Source of the DNA: an uncultured Rivibacter sp.
Lineage (GTDB): Bacteria; Pseudomonadota; Gammaproteobacteria; Burkholderiales; Burkholderiaceae
DNA: 37,360 bases
Assembly: GCA_946480925.1 (NCBI GenBank)
Contig: CAMLLU010000058.1
Coordinates: 1-37,360, forward strand
Reading direction: 5' to 3'
Notes under the pieces: generated by a model
Told to the model about the DNA's origin: nothing
Databases searched by the model: none
Seen by the model: only the letters and a program-made list of their open reading frames with translations
In this document: positions 8,533 to 16,168 of the stretch, piece after piece
Layout of the letters: the number at the start of each line of letters is the position of its first letter
How positions within the stretch are numbered: the stretch's first letter is position 1
Translations under genes and position numbers: made by a program

Positions 8533-9864
8533 CTAGCCTGCGGCGCTGGCGCCCAGCAGCGGTGTCACCTCGCCGCGGCAATGCACCGCGCGGTTCTTGC
8601 CCAGGCGCTTGGCGGCGTACATCGCGTCGTCGGCACGTTGTAGCAGCTTGTGAGGGTTCTGCGCATCGTCGGGAGCGAGCGCGTAGCCGATGCTGGCCGT
8701 CACGCGGTGTGTAGGCGGCAGGTCGGCCACGCTGCGCACGAGGGCGCCCAGCAGATGCAGCGCCAGCGCGCGGGCGCCGGCCGCGTCGCGCACGTGCGCC
8801 AACACCAGGAACTCGTCGCCGCCGAAGCGGCCCACGGCGTCGTCGGCCCGCACAGCGCCCTGCAGCGCCGTGGCCACGCGCACCAGCAGCGCATCGCCTT
8901 CGCGGTGGCCCAACGCATCGTTGACGGCCTTGAAACCGTCGAGGTCGATGAAAAACAGCGCCACCGGTGACACCGCCGCATCGGCCAGCGCTGCATCGAT
9001 GCGGTCCATGATGGTGCGCCGGCTCAGCACGTCGGTCACGGCGTCGCGCTCCACGCTGCGGCGCAGGCCTTCCTGCGCGATCGTGAGTTCGTGCACGTCC
9101 ATGGTCACCGTGTACAGCCCCATCACCTCGCCGTCATCGTCGAAGTCCGGCACGTAGCTCGTGCGCAGCCAGCGCGGCCCCTGCTCAGGCAGATCGACCA
9201 GCCGCGTGTACTGCACCGGCTGGCCCGCCAGTGCCCGCTCGAAATACGGCTGGTGCTCAGCCCAGCGCCTGGGGCCGCGCACCCGGCCGATGTGCTGCCC
9301 CACCAACTGCTCGGCCGGCATGCCGGTGGCGGCGCAGTAGGCCTTGTTGACGAAGCGGATCACGAAGCCGCAGTCCACGTAGGTGAGCGGGTAGGGGATG
9401 TTCTCGGTGAAGCGGTCGAGCCGGCGGCGCGCGTTTTCGAGCGCTTCGCGCTGCACGCGGTAGTCGTGCACGTCGAAGGCGATGGTGTAGACGGCGTCCA
9501 CCCGGCCGTGCGGGTCGATGTCCGGGAAGACCTGCACACGCGCCCAGCGCGGTGCATCGGTCAAGTGGGTGAGCTCGCGTTCGTAGTGGGTGGTGCGGCC
9601 CCCGAAGGCCTCGGTAAAGGCGCCGCGGGCTGTGGCCCAGGCTGCGTCGCCATAGATCTCGCCAAGGCTCAGACCGATGAGTTCCTCACGCGGCCGCTGA
9701 GCCCAGGCCAAGTAGGGGCGGTTGCAGTAGCTCAGCACCGGGTCGTTGTCTTCGGTGGCCTGCGCCCAACGGCCGATCGGCAGATCGATGGCGTCGACGA
9801 GCCGTTCGATGTGGGAAAGACGCGAATCCTGCATGACAGCGTGGTACGGAGCGTTGCGAATCAT
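8533..9864 (-). CDS. PAS-PAS-GGDEF diguanylate cyclase
   Basis: This 443-residue soluble signalling enzyme is expected to make cyclic di-GMP from two GTP. Two PAS domains (about residues 15-135 and 145-260) probably sense a small ligand or redox state. The catalytic GGDEF domain occupies about 265-430, with an intact GGDEF motif at 348-352 and an RxxD inhibitory site (Arg339-Asp342) five residues before it, so product feedback inhibition is likely. No EAL domain and no membrane segment is seen. The start is uncertain: ATG 9864 gives 443 residues, while a second ATG ten codons in (9834) is also plausible, and neither has a strong ribosome binding site. It lies downstream of the XRE regulator on the same strand. 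Confidence 0.93.
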   Translation of the reverse strand: MIRNAPYHAVMQDSRLSHIERLVDAIDLPIGRWAQATEDNDPVLSYCNRPYLAWAQRPREELIGLSLGEIYGDAAWATARGAFTEAFGGRTTHYERELTHLTDAPRWARVQVFPDIDPHGRVDAVYTIAFDVHDYRVQREALENARRRLDRFTENIPYPLTYVDCGFVIRFVNKAYCAATGMPAEQLVGQHIGRVRGPRRWAEHQPYFERALAGQPVQYTRLVDLPEQGPRWLRTSYVPDFDDDGEVMGLYTVTMDVHELTIAQEGLRRSVERDAVTDVLSRRTIMDRIDAALADAAVSPVALFFIDLDGFKAVNDALGHREGDALLVRVATALQGAVRADDAVGRFGGDEFLVLAHVRDAAGARALALHLLGALVRSVADLPPTHRVTASIGYALAPDDAQNPHKLLQRADDAMYAAKRLGKNRAVHCRGEVTPLLGASAAG

Positions 9865-9955
9865 CGGCCTGCGCGGCGCGCCGTGGCATAGGGGCGACCC
9901 TCAAGCCGGCGATCATCCCGCGGTGCTGTGACAACGTCGCAGCAAGCCGCGACCG

Positions 9956-10555
9956 TCAGTTGCTGTGCAGCACCACTAGCAAGGCGCTGGCCACCGTCTT
10001 GCCCGGGTTGCGGATGGCGTGCGGCATGTCGACTGCGTAGCGTGCGGTTTCACCGTGCTTGAGCCGTTGCGTGGCGTCGCCCGCGGTCACCTCCAGCATG
10101 CCGGACAGCACGCTCAGATGTTCGCGCGAACCCGGCTCGTGCGGTTGCGATTCGAGTGCGCCACCCGGCTGAACCGTGAGTTCGTACCACTCGAACTGCC
10201 CGGCCAGCTCCACCGGCCCGAGGATGCGCAGCTCGCAGCGCTGGTCGGGTGTGCGCAGCGCCGGCGTGGCATGCGCCGGCACGGTGACGATGGTTGGGGG
10301 CGCCGGCTCGCCGGCACCCAGCAATTCGGCCAGCGGCACTTCCAGCGCATTGGCCAGCCGCCACACCACGGCCACGGTGGGGTTGGCCTGGTTGCGCTCG
10401 ATCTGCGACAGCATCGACTTCGACACCCCCGCGCGGCGCGACAGCTCGTCCATCGACAGGTGCTCCGCCTGGCGCAGCGCCTGGATGCGCTCGCCGACGC
10501 GGGGCGGGTGGGCAGGGTTGGGGGCGGCTGCAGCAGGCTTGGGCTTCGTGGCCAT
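9956..10555 (-). CDS. XRE-family regulator with C-terminal cupin domain
   Basis: This 199-residue transcription factor has a helix-turn-helix of the XRE type at about residues 20-75 (ALRQAEHLSMDELSRRAGVSKSMLSQIERNQANPTV). A cupin domain follows at about 110-195 (PGSREHLSVLSGMLEV, then HAIRNPGKT) and probably binds an amino acid or related effector. This is the PuuR/SutR-like architecture. It is divergent from kbl-tdh and shares a 134-bp control region containing two inverted repeats of GTTCG/CGAAC. The simplest reading is that it controls threonine/2-amino-3-ketobutyrate catabolism and itself. That target assignment is inferred from position. Confidence 0.92.
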   Translation of the reverse strand: MATKPKPAAAAPNPAHPPRVGERIQALRQAEHLSMDELSRRAGVSKSMLSQIERNQANPTVAVVWRLANALEVPLAELLGAGEPAPPTIVTVPAHATPALRTPDQRCELRILGPVELAGQFEWYELTVQPGGALESQPHEPGSREHLSVLSGMLEVTAGDATQRLKHGETARYAVDMPHAIRNPGKTVASALLVVLHSN

Positions 10556-10580
10556 GGGTTGACTTTGTCGAATGCTGTGA

Positions 10581-10608
10581 TTGATACTGCACGAAAGTTC
10601 GATATATC
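10581..10608 (+). promoter_or_regulatory. Predicted sigma-70 promoter of kbl-tdh
   Basis: TTGATA (10581-10586, five of six to the -35 consensus) and TATATC (10603-10608, four of six to -10) are separated by 16 bp, in an AT-rich island unlike the surrounding GC-rich DNA. The -10 lies inside the perfect palindrome at 10597-10612, so a protein bound there would block polymerase. Transcription would start near 10615, leaving a leader of about 75 nt. Confidence 0.5.
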
Positions 10609-10612
10609 GAAC
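10597..10612. promoter_or_regulatory. 16-bp perfect palindrome, probable operator of the XRE-cupin regulator
   Basis: GTTCGATATATCGAAC reads the same on both strands with no mismatch. It sits on the predicted -10 box of kbl and between the divergent XRE and kbl genes. Position and symmetry suggest a repressor dimer site. Which protein binds is inferred. Confidence 0.55.
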
Positions 10613-10614
10613 GT

Positions 10615-10642
10615 CGTTCGGTGGGTAAGGTTTTACCGAACG
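10615..10642. promoter_or_regulatory. Second inverted repeat in the kbl leader
   Basis: CGTTCGGT (10615-10622) and ACCGAACG (10635-10642) are exact inverted repeats 12 bp apart, with a nested GGTAA-N4-TTACC. The outer half-sites GTTCG and CGAAC are the same as in the 10597-10612 palindrome but 10 bp further apart. It could be a second operator or an RNA hairpin at the start of the transcript. Confidence 0.45.
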
Positions 10643-10689
10643 CGAAGGCAGTGTGCCCTACCGGGGATCCAACCACAAAGCTTCAGCCC

Positions 10690-11892
10690 ATGAGCATCGA
10701 ATCCTTCTACGAACACCTGCGCGGCGAGCTGGCCGGCATCCAGGAGGCCGGCCTGTACAAGCGCGAACGCGTGATCACCACGCCGCAGGGCGCCGTGATC
10801 AAGACGGCCGATGGCCGCGAGGTCATCAACCTGTGTGCCAACAACTACCTGGGCCTGTCGTCGCATCCCAAGGTCATCGAGGCGGCTCACGAGGCGCTGC
10901 GCACGCACGGCTATGGCCTGAGCTCGGTGCGCTTCATCTGCGGCACGCAAGACATCCACAAGGAGCTCGAGGCACGGCTCGCACGCTTCCTGGGCACCGA
11001 AGACACCATCCTCTACGCCGCGGCGTTCGATGCTAACGGCGGCTTGTTCGAGCCGCTGCTGGGCGAGCAGGACGCCGTGGTCAGCGACGCGCTGAACCAC
11101 GCCTCCATCATCGACGGCATCCGCCTGTGCAAGGCGAAGCGCTACCGCTACGCACACAATGATCTCGAAGACCTGGAGCACCAGCTGCGCGAGGCGCGCG
11201 CCGCAGGCGCACGTTTCATCCTCGTGTTCACCGACGGTGCGTTCTCGATGGACGGCACCATCGCCCAGCTCGACAAGATGCGCGAGATCTGTGATCGCCA
11301 CAGTGCGTTGCTGGGCATCGACGAATGCCATGCCAGCGGCTTCCTCGGCAAGACGGGCCGCGGCACGCATGAATACCGCGGGGTGCTAGGCAAGATCGAC
11401 ATCATCACCGGCACGCTCGGCAAGGCGCTTGGTGGTGCGAGCGGCGGCTTCACCAGCGGGCGGCGCGAAGTGATCGAGCTGCTGCGCCAGCGTTCACGGC
11501 CGTACCTTTTTTCGAACACGCTGGCCCCGACGATTGCGGGCGCGTCGATTGCCGTACTCGACTTGCTGGAAGGCTCGACGGCGTTGCGTGACACGCTCGA
11601 GGCCAACACGCGCTTCTTCCGTCAGGCCATCACGGCGGCCGGCTTCGACATCAAGCCGGGCGAGCATCCCATCGTGCCCATCATGGTCTACGACGCGAAG
11701 AAGGCCCAGGCCCTGAGCGCGCGGCTGCTGGAGCTGGGCGTGTACGCCATCGGCTTCTTCTACCCCGTGGTGCCGCAGGGGCAGGCGCGCATCCGCGTGC
11801 AGCTGTCTGCGGTGCACGAGCGTGAGCACCTTGAACGTGCCGTCGCGGCTTTCACGCAAGCCGGTCGCGAACTCGAACTGATCCAGGGCTGA
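10690..11892 (+). CDS. kbl: Glycine C-acetyltransferase (2-amino-3-ketobutyrate CoA ligase)
   Basis: This 400-residue PLP enzyme of the alpha-oxoamine synthase family cleaves 2-amino-3-ketobutyrate with CoA to glycine and acetyl-CoA, the second step of threonine degradation. The PLP lysine is Lys245 in ITGTLGKALGGASGG; other family motifs are NNYLGLSSHP, GTQDIHKELE and DECHASGFLG. The length is close to E. coli Kbl (398). The start at 10690 (MSIESFYEHLRGEL) matches Kbl N-termini; the longer in-frame extension to 10621 lies in the regulatory region and is rejected. The stop is 2 bp before the tdh start, so the two enzymes are made together. Confidence 0.97.
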   Translation: MSIESFYEHLRGELAGIQEAGLYKRERVITTPQGAVIKTADGREVINLCANNYLGLSSHPKVIEAAHEALRTHGYGLSSVRFICGTQDIHKELEARLARFLGTEDTILYAAAFDANGGLFEPLLGEQDAVVSDALNHASIIDGIRLCKAKRYRYAHNDLEDLEHQLREARAAGARFILVFTDGAFSMDGTIAQLDKMREICDRHSALLGIDECHASGFLGKTGRGTHEYRGVLGKIDIITGTLGKALGGASGGFTSGRREVIELLRQRSRPYLFSNTLAPTIAGASIAVLDLLEGSTALRDTLEANTRFFRQAITAAGFDIKPGEHPIVPIMVYDAKKAQALSARLLELGVYAIGFFYPVVPQGQARIRVQLSAVHEREHLERAVAAFTQAGRELELIQG

Positions 11893-11894
11893 AC

Positions 11895-12848
11895 ATGAGC
11901 AACACCAAGATCCTCATCATCGGCGCCAACGGGCAGATCGGCAGTGAGCTTGCCGAGGCCCTGATCGAGCGGCACGGCTGTGAAGCCGTGGTCGCCTCCG
12001 ACATCGCCGACACCGGCCGCGTGGGCGGTGTGGCCTACGAAAAGCTCGACGTGCTCGATCGCGATGCGCTGGCGGCGATCGTGAAGCGCCATCGCATCAC
12101 GCAGATCTACCTTCTGGCGGCCGCGCTGTCAGCGCGCGGTGAGCAGAACCCCGTGTGGGCCTGGGACCTCAACATGCGCGGCCTGCTCAACGTGCTGGAG
12201 CTGGCGCGCGAGTTCAAGCTCGATCGCATCTTCTGGCCCAGCTCGATTGCGGCCTTCGGACCCGGCACCCCGGCCGACCCTGCGCCGCAGCACACCGTGA
12301 TGGACCCGGGCACGGTGTACGGCATCTCCAAGCTGGCTGGCGAGCGCTGGTGCGCGTGGTACCACGCCAAGCACGGCGTGGACGTGCGCAGCCTGCGCTA
12401 CCCGGGGCTCATCAGCTACAAGACACCGCCGGGCGGCGGCACCACCGACTACGCGATCGAGATCTTTCATGCGGCCCGCATGCACAGTCGCTACGAATGC
12501 TTTCTCGATGCCGACACGCGGCTGCCGATGATGTACATGCCCGATGCATTGCGCGCCACCATCGAGCTGATGGAGGCGCCAGCGGATCGCATCCGCGAAC
12601 GGGGCTCGTACAACCTCGCCGGCGTGAGCTTCACACCGGCCGAGATCGCCGCATCCATTGCACGGCGCGTGCCGGGCTTTTCGATCAGCTATGCGCCCGA
12701 CTTCCGCCAGGGCATCGCACAGAGCTGGCCCAAGTCCATCGACGACAGCGCAGCGCGTCACGACTGGGGCTGGATGCCGCAATACGGGCTCGACTCCATG
12801 GTGGAGGACATGCTGGCGCACATCCCGGCGCAACGCCTGGCCGCTTGA
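11895..12848 (+). CDS. L-threonine 3-dehydrogenase, SDR (epimerase-like) type
   Basis: This 317-residue NAD-dependent enzyme has the extended short-chain dehydrogenase fold. Residues 6-18 carry the Rossmann motif (IIGANGQIGSEL), the catalytic pair is Tyr142/Lys146 in VYGISKLAGE, and a Ser lies in WPSSIAAFGP. It resembles UDP-galactose 4-epimerases. The family includes threonine 3-dehydrogenases unrelated to zinc-dependent E. coli Tdh, such as the one described from Cupriavidus necator. Being directly coupled to kbl (2 bp apart) makes threonine oxidation to 2-amino-3-ketobutyrate its likely reaction. The specific motif RYPGLISYKTPPGGGTTDY is also seen in such enzymes. Function is inferred from fold plus neighbour. 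Confidence 0.9.
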   Translation: MSNTKILIIGANGQIGSELAEALIERHGCEAVVASDIADTGRVGGVAYEKLDVLDRDALAAIVKRHRITQIYLLAAALSARGEQNPVWAWDLNMRGLLNVLELAREFKLDRIFWPSSIAAFGPGTPADPAPQHTVMDPGTVYGISKLAGERWCAWYHAKHGVDVRSLRYPGLISYKTPPGGGTTDYAIEIFHAARMHSRYECFLDADTRLPMMYMPDALRATIELMEAPADRIRERGSYNLAGVSFTPAEIAASIARRVPGFSISYAPDFRQGIAQSWPKSIDDSAARHDWGWMPQYGLDSMVEDMLAHIPAQRLAA

Positions 12849-12879
12849 TCGGCAGCCTGGCGCGCGCCCTGCGTGGCCG

Positions 12880-13212
12880 TCAGAACTTGATCTTGCCGGT
12901 CCAGATGTCCTTGTACATGACCCAGTCGCCCATGAAGCTGTAGAGCGGGCGCTTGAAGGACGCGGGCTTGTTCTTCTCGAACACGAAATGGCCGATCCAC
13001 GCGAAGCCGTAGCCGCACAGCAGGCCATAGAGCAGGTACTGAGGGCGGCCGGTGAACAGCAGCACGGCCAGGCACGCCAGCGCCAGCGTGGAACCTGCGA
13101 AGTGCAGGCGGCGACAGGTGCGATTGCTGTGTTCGCTCAGGTAGAACGGGTAGAACTCGGCAAAGCTCTTGAAACTCTTGGGGTCCACGCCAGGGGACGC
13201 GACGGTCGGCAT
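12880..13212 (-). CDS. DUF962 / Mpo1-like family protein
   Basis: This 110-residue membrane protein has two or more hydrophobic helices. It carries the conserved histidines of the Mpo1-like family: His28 and His37 in SEHSNRTCRRLHFAG and His75 in WIGHFVFEKNKPA. Yeast Mpo1 is an iron-dependent dioxygenase in alpha-oxidation of 2-hydroxy fatty acids; whether the bacterial members do the same is not established here. A GAGGAAG ribosome binding site precedes the ATG. It is the last gene of a probable metY-hydrolase-DUF962 unit, 34 bp after the hydrolase, and is convergent with tdh. Confidence 0.85.
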   Translation of the reverse strand: MPTVASPGVDPKSFKSFAEFYPFYLSEHSNRTCRRLHFAGSTLALACLAVLLFTGRPQYLLYGLLCGYGFAWIGHFVFEKNKPASFKRPLYSFMGDWVMYKDIWTGKIKF

Positions 13213-13246
13213 TCGAAAACTTCCTCGGACTCGATGCGAGAGCCGC

Positions 13247-14059
13247 TCACGTGAGCAGCTCCCTCAAGCCATTCAACACGCCGTCGGGCGCCTCAGACAT
13301 CAGGGAATGCCCGGCAGCGAGGTAAAGGACCCTCGCTTGCGTGGTCTGGGCGATTTCACTGGCGGACTTAGGGATGGTCATGCTGTCCTTTTCTCCCAGC
13401 AGCATTCCGGTGCGGCACTTCAGTTGTGCCGCGGCTTGCAGCCCGCCTGCGTACTGGTTGCAGACGTTGAAGTCGATTGAAAAGAGATTGGCGCCTGTGT
13501 GGGCTCGCGCATAGCCGTCCTGCATGCGGCGCATCAACGCACGGTTGGCGCCGTGCAGCCAGCTGCCGGGGCCGGGCGCGGAAGGTTTGGCGGCCAGCGT
13601 GCTATGTGAAAAGACATTCACGCGGTCGATGGCAGCGAGCGGCGCGTCGCGCGCCGTGTCCAGCAGCGCGGGCGACACCTTCATCGGGTAGGCCGTGCCC
13701 ACCATCACCAGCTTCGTGACGCGCTCACCCAGCCGTGCCGTCGCTTCCAGCGCAATCAGCGATCCCATGCTGTGGCCTACGAATGCAGCCTTCGGCACCC
13801 CGGCTGCGTCGAGCAATGCGATGAGCCACTCGGCCATGGCCTCCACGCTTTCGAGCGCGGGGCCGGCGCTGCGGCCGTGGCCGGGCAGGTCTACCGCCAA
13901 CACGGCGTGGCCATGGTGGGCGAACCAGCGGCTTTGCAGGCCCCACACGCTGTGGTCGTGCAAGGCGCCGTGGATGAACACCACGCACGGCAGGGTGGCA
14001 TCGAACGGCTTGCCGCCGGTGTAGGCGTAGGCCTCGCGGCCGTGGACCTGCAGCTTCAT
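13247..14059 (-). CDS. Alpha/beta hydrolase
   Basis: This 270-residue alpha/beta-fold hydrolase has an oxyanion region CVVFIHGALHDHSVW, a nucleophile elbow GHSMGS with Ser97, and a late catalytic His in AAGHSLMSEAPDGV. An acidic residue near GEKDSMTIP completes a likely triad. It has no signal peptide, so it is cytoplasmic. The start overlaps the metY stop in an ATGA quartet (14056-14059), indicating coupling to a sulfhydrylase, although no substrate link is known to me. An upstream in-frame extension lies within metY and is discarded. It could be an esterase or C-C hydrolase; the substrate is unknown. Confidence 0.9.
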   Translation of the reverse strand: MKLQVHGREAYAYTGGKPFDATLPCVVFIHGALHDHSVWGLQSRWFAHHGHAVLAVDLPGHGRSAGPALESVEAMAEWLIALLDAAGVPKAAFVGHSMGSLIALEATARLGERVTKLVMVGTAYPMKVSPALLDTARDAPLAAIDRVNVFSHSTLAAKPSAPGPGSWLHGANRALMRRMQDGYARAHTGANLFSIDFNVCNQYAGGLQAAAQLKCRTGMLLGEKDSMTIPKSASEIAQTTQARVLYLAAGHSLMSEAPDGVLNGLRELLT

Positions 14060-15363
14060 TTCGCGGCCCCCGCTTTTTCGGCGGCCTTCAGCGCGCGGCC
14101 CAGGTCTTCGATCAGGTCGTCGGCGTCTTCGAGCCCGATCGACAGGCGGATGGTGCCTTGCGTGATGCCGGCCTGCGCGAGTGCGGCATCGTCCATGCGG
14201 AAGTGCGTGGTCGATGCGGGGTGGATCACCAGCGAGCGGCAGTCGCCCACGTTGGCGAGGTGAGAAAAGATCTTCAGCGTCTCGATGAAGCGCCGGCCCT
14301 GCGTGCGGTCGCCCCTGAGGTTGAAGCTGAACACCGAGCCGCAGCCGCGCGGCAGCAGCGTGCGGGCGAGTGCGTGGCTGGGGTGCGACTCCAGTTCGGG
14401 GTAGGCCACGCTTTCGACGAAAGACTGCCCGGCAAGGAACTCCACCACCTTGCGCGTGTTGGCCACGTGCCGCTCCATGCGCAGCGACAGCGTCTCGATG
14501 CCCTGGAGGATGAGCCACGCCGTGTGCGGGCTCATGCAGGCACCGAAGTCGCGCAAACCTTCGCGACGCGCCCGCAGCAGGAAGGCCCCCACGGTGCTCT
14601 CTTCGGCGAACACCATGTTGTGGAAGCCCTCGTAAGGCTGGGTCAACTCGGGGAAACGGCCCGAGGCGTCCCAGTCGAACTGCCCGCTGTCCACCAACAC
14701 CCCGCCGATCACCGTGCCGTGGCCCGAGAGGAACTTCGTGGCCGAGTGGTACACGAGGTCGGCCCCGTGGTCGAAGGGCTTCATCAGGTAGGGCGTCGTG
14801 AAGGTGGAGTCGACCAGCAGCGGCAGCCCGTGCTCATGCGCGATGGCGCTGACGGTGGGGATGTCCAGAACGTCAAGCCGCGGGTTGCCCAGCGTTTCGC
14901 CGAACAGCAGCTTCGTGTTCGGGCGGATCGCGGCACGCCAGCCGTCGGCGTCTCCCGGCCGCACGAAGGTGGTCTCGATGCCGAAGCGCGCCAGGGTGTA
15001 GTGCAACAGGTTGTGCGAGCCGCCATACAGCGCCGAGCTGCTCACGATGTGCGAGCCTGCGCCGGCCAGCGTGCAGATGGCCAGGTGCAACGCCGCCTGC
15101 CCGCTGGCCGTGGCGATGGCGCCTGCGCCGCCTTCGAGCGCTGCCATGCGTTCCTCGAACACTGCGTTCGTGGGGTTCGAGATGCGCGAGTACACGTGGC
15201 CGGCGCGTTCCATGTTGAACAGCGAAGCCGCGTGGTCGCTGTCCTGGAACACGAACGAGGTCGAGAGGTGGATGGGCGTGGCCCGTGCGCCGGTGGTGGG
15301 GTCGGGGCTGGCACCCGCATGCAAGGCGAGCGTATCGAAGCCGGGGTCGGCGTAACCAGGCAT
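14056..15363 (-). CDS. metY: O-acetylhomoserine (O-succinylhomoserine) sulfhydrylase
   Basis: This 435-residue PLP enzyme of the Cys/Met metabolism family makes homocysteine from O-acyl-homoserine and sulfide in methionine synthesis. The PLP lysine is Lys210 in YHSATKFLSGHGTVIGG; other motifs are YSRISNPTNAVFEERMAALEGG and the DSTFTTPYL strand with its PLP-binding Asp. The 430-residue length fits MetY better than MetB/MetC or MetZ (about 390). The ATG at 15363 has a GAGGAG ribosome binding site; a longer upstream extension is rejected. It is the first gene of a three-gene unit and is divergent from the CBS-domain gene across 125 bp containing an exact palindrome. Confidence 0.93.
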   Translation of the reverse strand: MPGYADPGFDTLALHAGASPDPTTGARATPIHLSTSFVFQDSDHAASLFNMERAGHVYSRISNPTNAVFEERMAALEGGAGAIATASGQAALHLAICTLAGAGSHIVSSSALYGGSHNLLHYTLARFGIETTFVRPGDADGWRAAIRPNTKLLFGETLGNPRLDVLDIPTVSAIAHEHGLPLLVDSTFTTPYLMKPFDHGADLVYHSATKFLSGHGTVIGGVLVDSGQFDWDASGRFPELTQPYEGFHNMVFAEESTVGAFLLRARREGLRDFGACMSPHTAWLILQGIETLSLRMERHVANTRKVVEFLAGQSFVESVAYPELESHPSHALARTLLPRGCGSVFSFNLRGDRTQGRRFIETLKIFSHLANVGDCRSLVIHPASTTHFRMDDAALAQAGITQGTIRLSIGLEDADDLIEDLGRALKAAEKAGAAK

Positions 15364-15400
15364 AGGGTCTCCTCGGTTCCTTGTGGGACGCGGGCTGCAA

Positions 15401-15418
15401 CCTGCAAAGGTTTGCAGG
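15401..15418. promoter_or_regulatory. Palindrome between metY and the CBS gene
   Basis: CCTGCAAA and TTTGCAGG are exact inverted repeats around a GG centre, 38 bp upstream of the metY start and about 70 bp upstream of the CBS start. This is a plausible operator controlling metY or both genes. It does not match a MET-box or S-box that I know. Confidence 0.35.
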
Positions 15419-15488
15419 GGCACCGCTCTGGTCTTCGCGGGGCATTGTGGGCTATATTGATTTCGACCCTGCCTTGAGGAGAACCCCT

Positions 15489-15953
15489 ATGAAAGTCAGC
15501 GACATCCTGCGCGTCAAAGGAGGCACGCTCTACACCGTGGCTCCCGACCAGCCGCTGGCCGAGGCCGTGCGCACCATGGCCGAACGCGACATCGGCTCGT
15601 TGGTCGTCATGGACCACGGCGAGCTGGTGGGCATGCTTACCTTCCGCGAAGTGATCCAGGCCGTGGTCGGCAACGGTGGCAGCGTGGGCTCGATCATCGT
15701 GCGCTCGGTCATGGACGACCACCCGCTCACCTGCACCCCGGAAACCGAGATCGACGAAGTGCGCCGCATGATGCTCAACCGCCATGCGCGCTACATGCCG
15801 GTCATGTCGCAGAAGACGCTCATGGGCGTGATCTCGTTCTACGACGTGGCCAAGGCGGTGGTCGAAAGCCAGGATTTCGAGAACCGCATGCTCAAGGCCT
15901 ACATCCGCGACTGGCCGGTGGAAGAAGAGCAGGGCTCACAGCCGCAGGCGTGA
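15489..15953 (+). CDS. Protein of two CBS domains
   Basis: This 154-residue protein consists almost wholly of a Bateman module. The first CBS domain is about residues 1-62 (VAPDQPLAEAVRTMAERDIGSLVVMDHGELVGMLTFREV) and the second about 70-130 (CTPETEIDEVRRMMLNRHARYMPVMSQKTLMGVISFYDVAKA). Such stand-alone pairs usually bind adenosyl compounds or nucleotides as energy sensors. A strong GAGGAG ribosome binding site precedes the ATG, and TATATT at 15453-15458 could be the -10 box. It is divergent from metY and followed by a 215-bp gap before aroC. The partner protein is unknown. Confidence 0.93.
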   Translation: MKVSDILRVKGGTLYTVAPDQPLAEAVRTMAERDIGSLVVMDHGELVGMLTFREVIQAVVGNGGSVGSIIVRSVMDDHPLTCTPETEIDEVRRMMLNRHARYMPVMSQKTLMGVISFYDVAKAVVESQDFENRMLKAYIRDWPVEEEQGSQPQA

Positions 15954-16168
15954 ATGACGGTACCCCGGCTGGTGACTACACCGGCCACCTCCGAGAGGGG
16001 GCGGGCCTTGCTTGGGAGCGGCCCGGCGCGGCGGCTCGCACCTTGCCTCCACACTGTTCCTTGTTCACGTGGAGGATGCTTCTGCTGCCGCTGGTCGCTC
16101 GATAGCCCTCATAGAATCCCGCTGTCGTAGCGCCCCGCTTCCCAGGGCCCGGCTTCTCCTACCCTCCC
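15954..16168. other. 215-bp gap before aroC
   Basis: No credible ORF or RNA gene was seen. A TAGAAT hexamer at 16112-16117 (five of six to the -10 consensus) 52 bp before aroC is a possible promoter element, with only a weak -35. The region is GC-rich and otherwise featureless. Confidence 0.35.

Noticed and set aside
6841..8643. 600-codon plus-strand frame across DUF2069 and YihY-like genes
   Set aside because: It overlaps two supported genes in another frame and its translation is Gln/Arg/Ala-rich with no family features.
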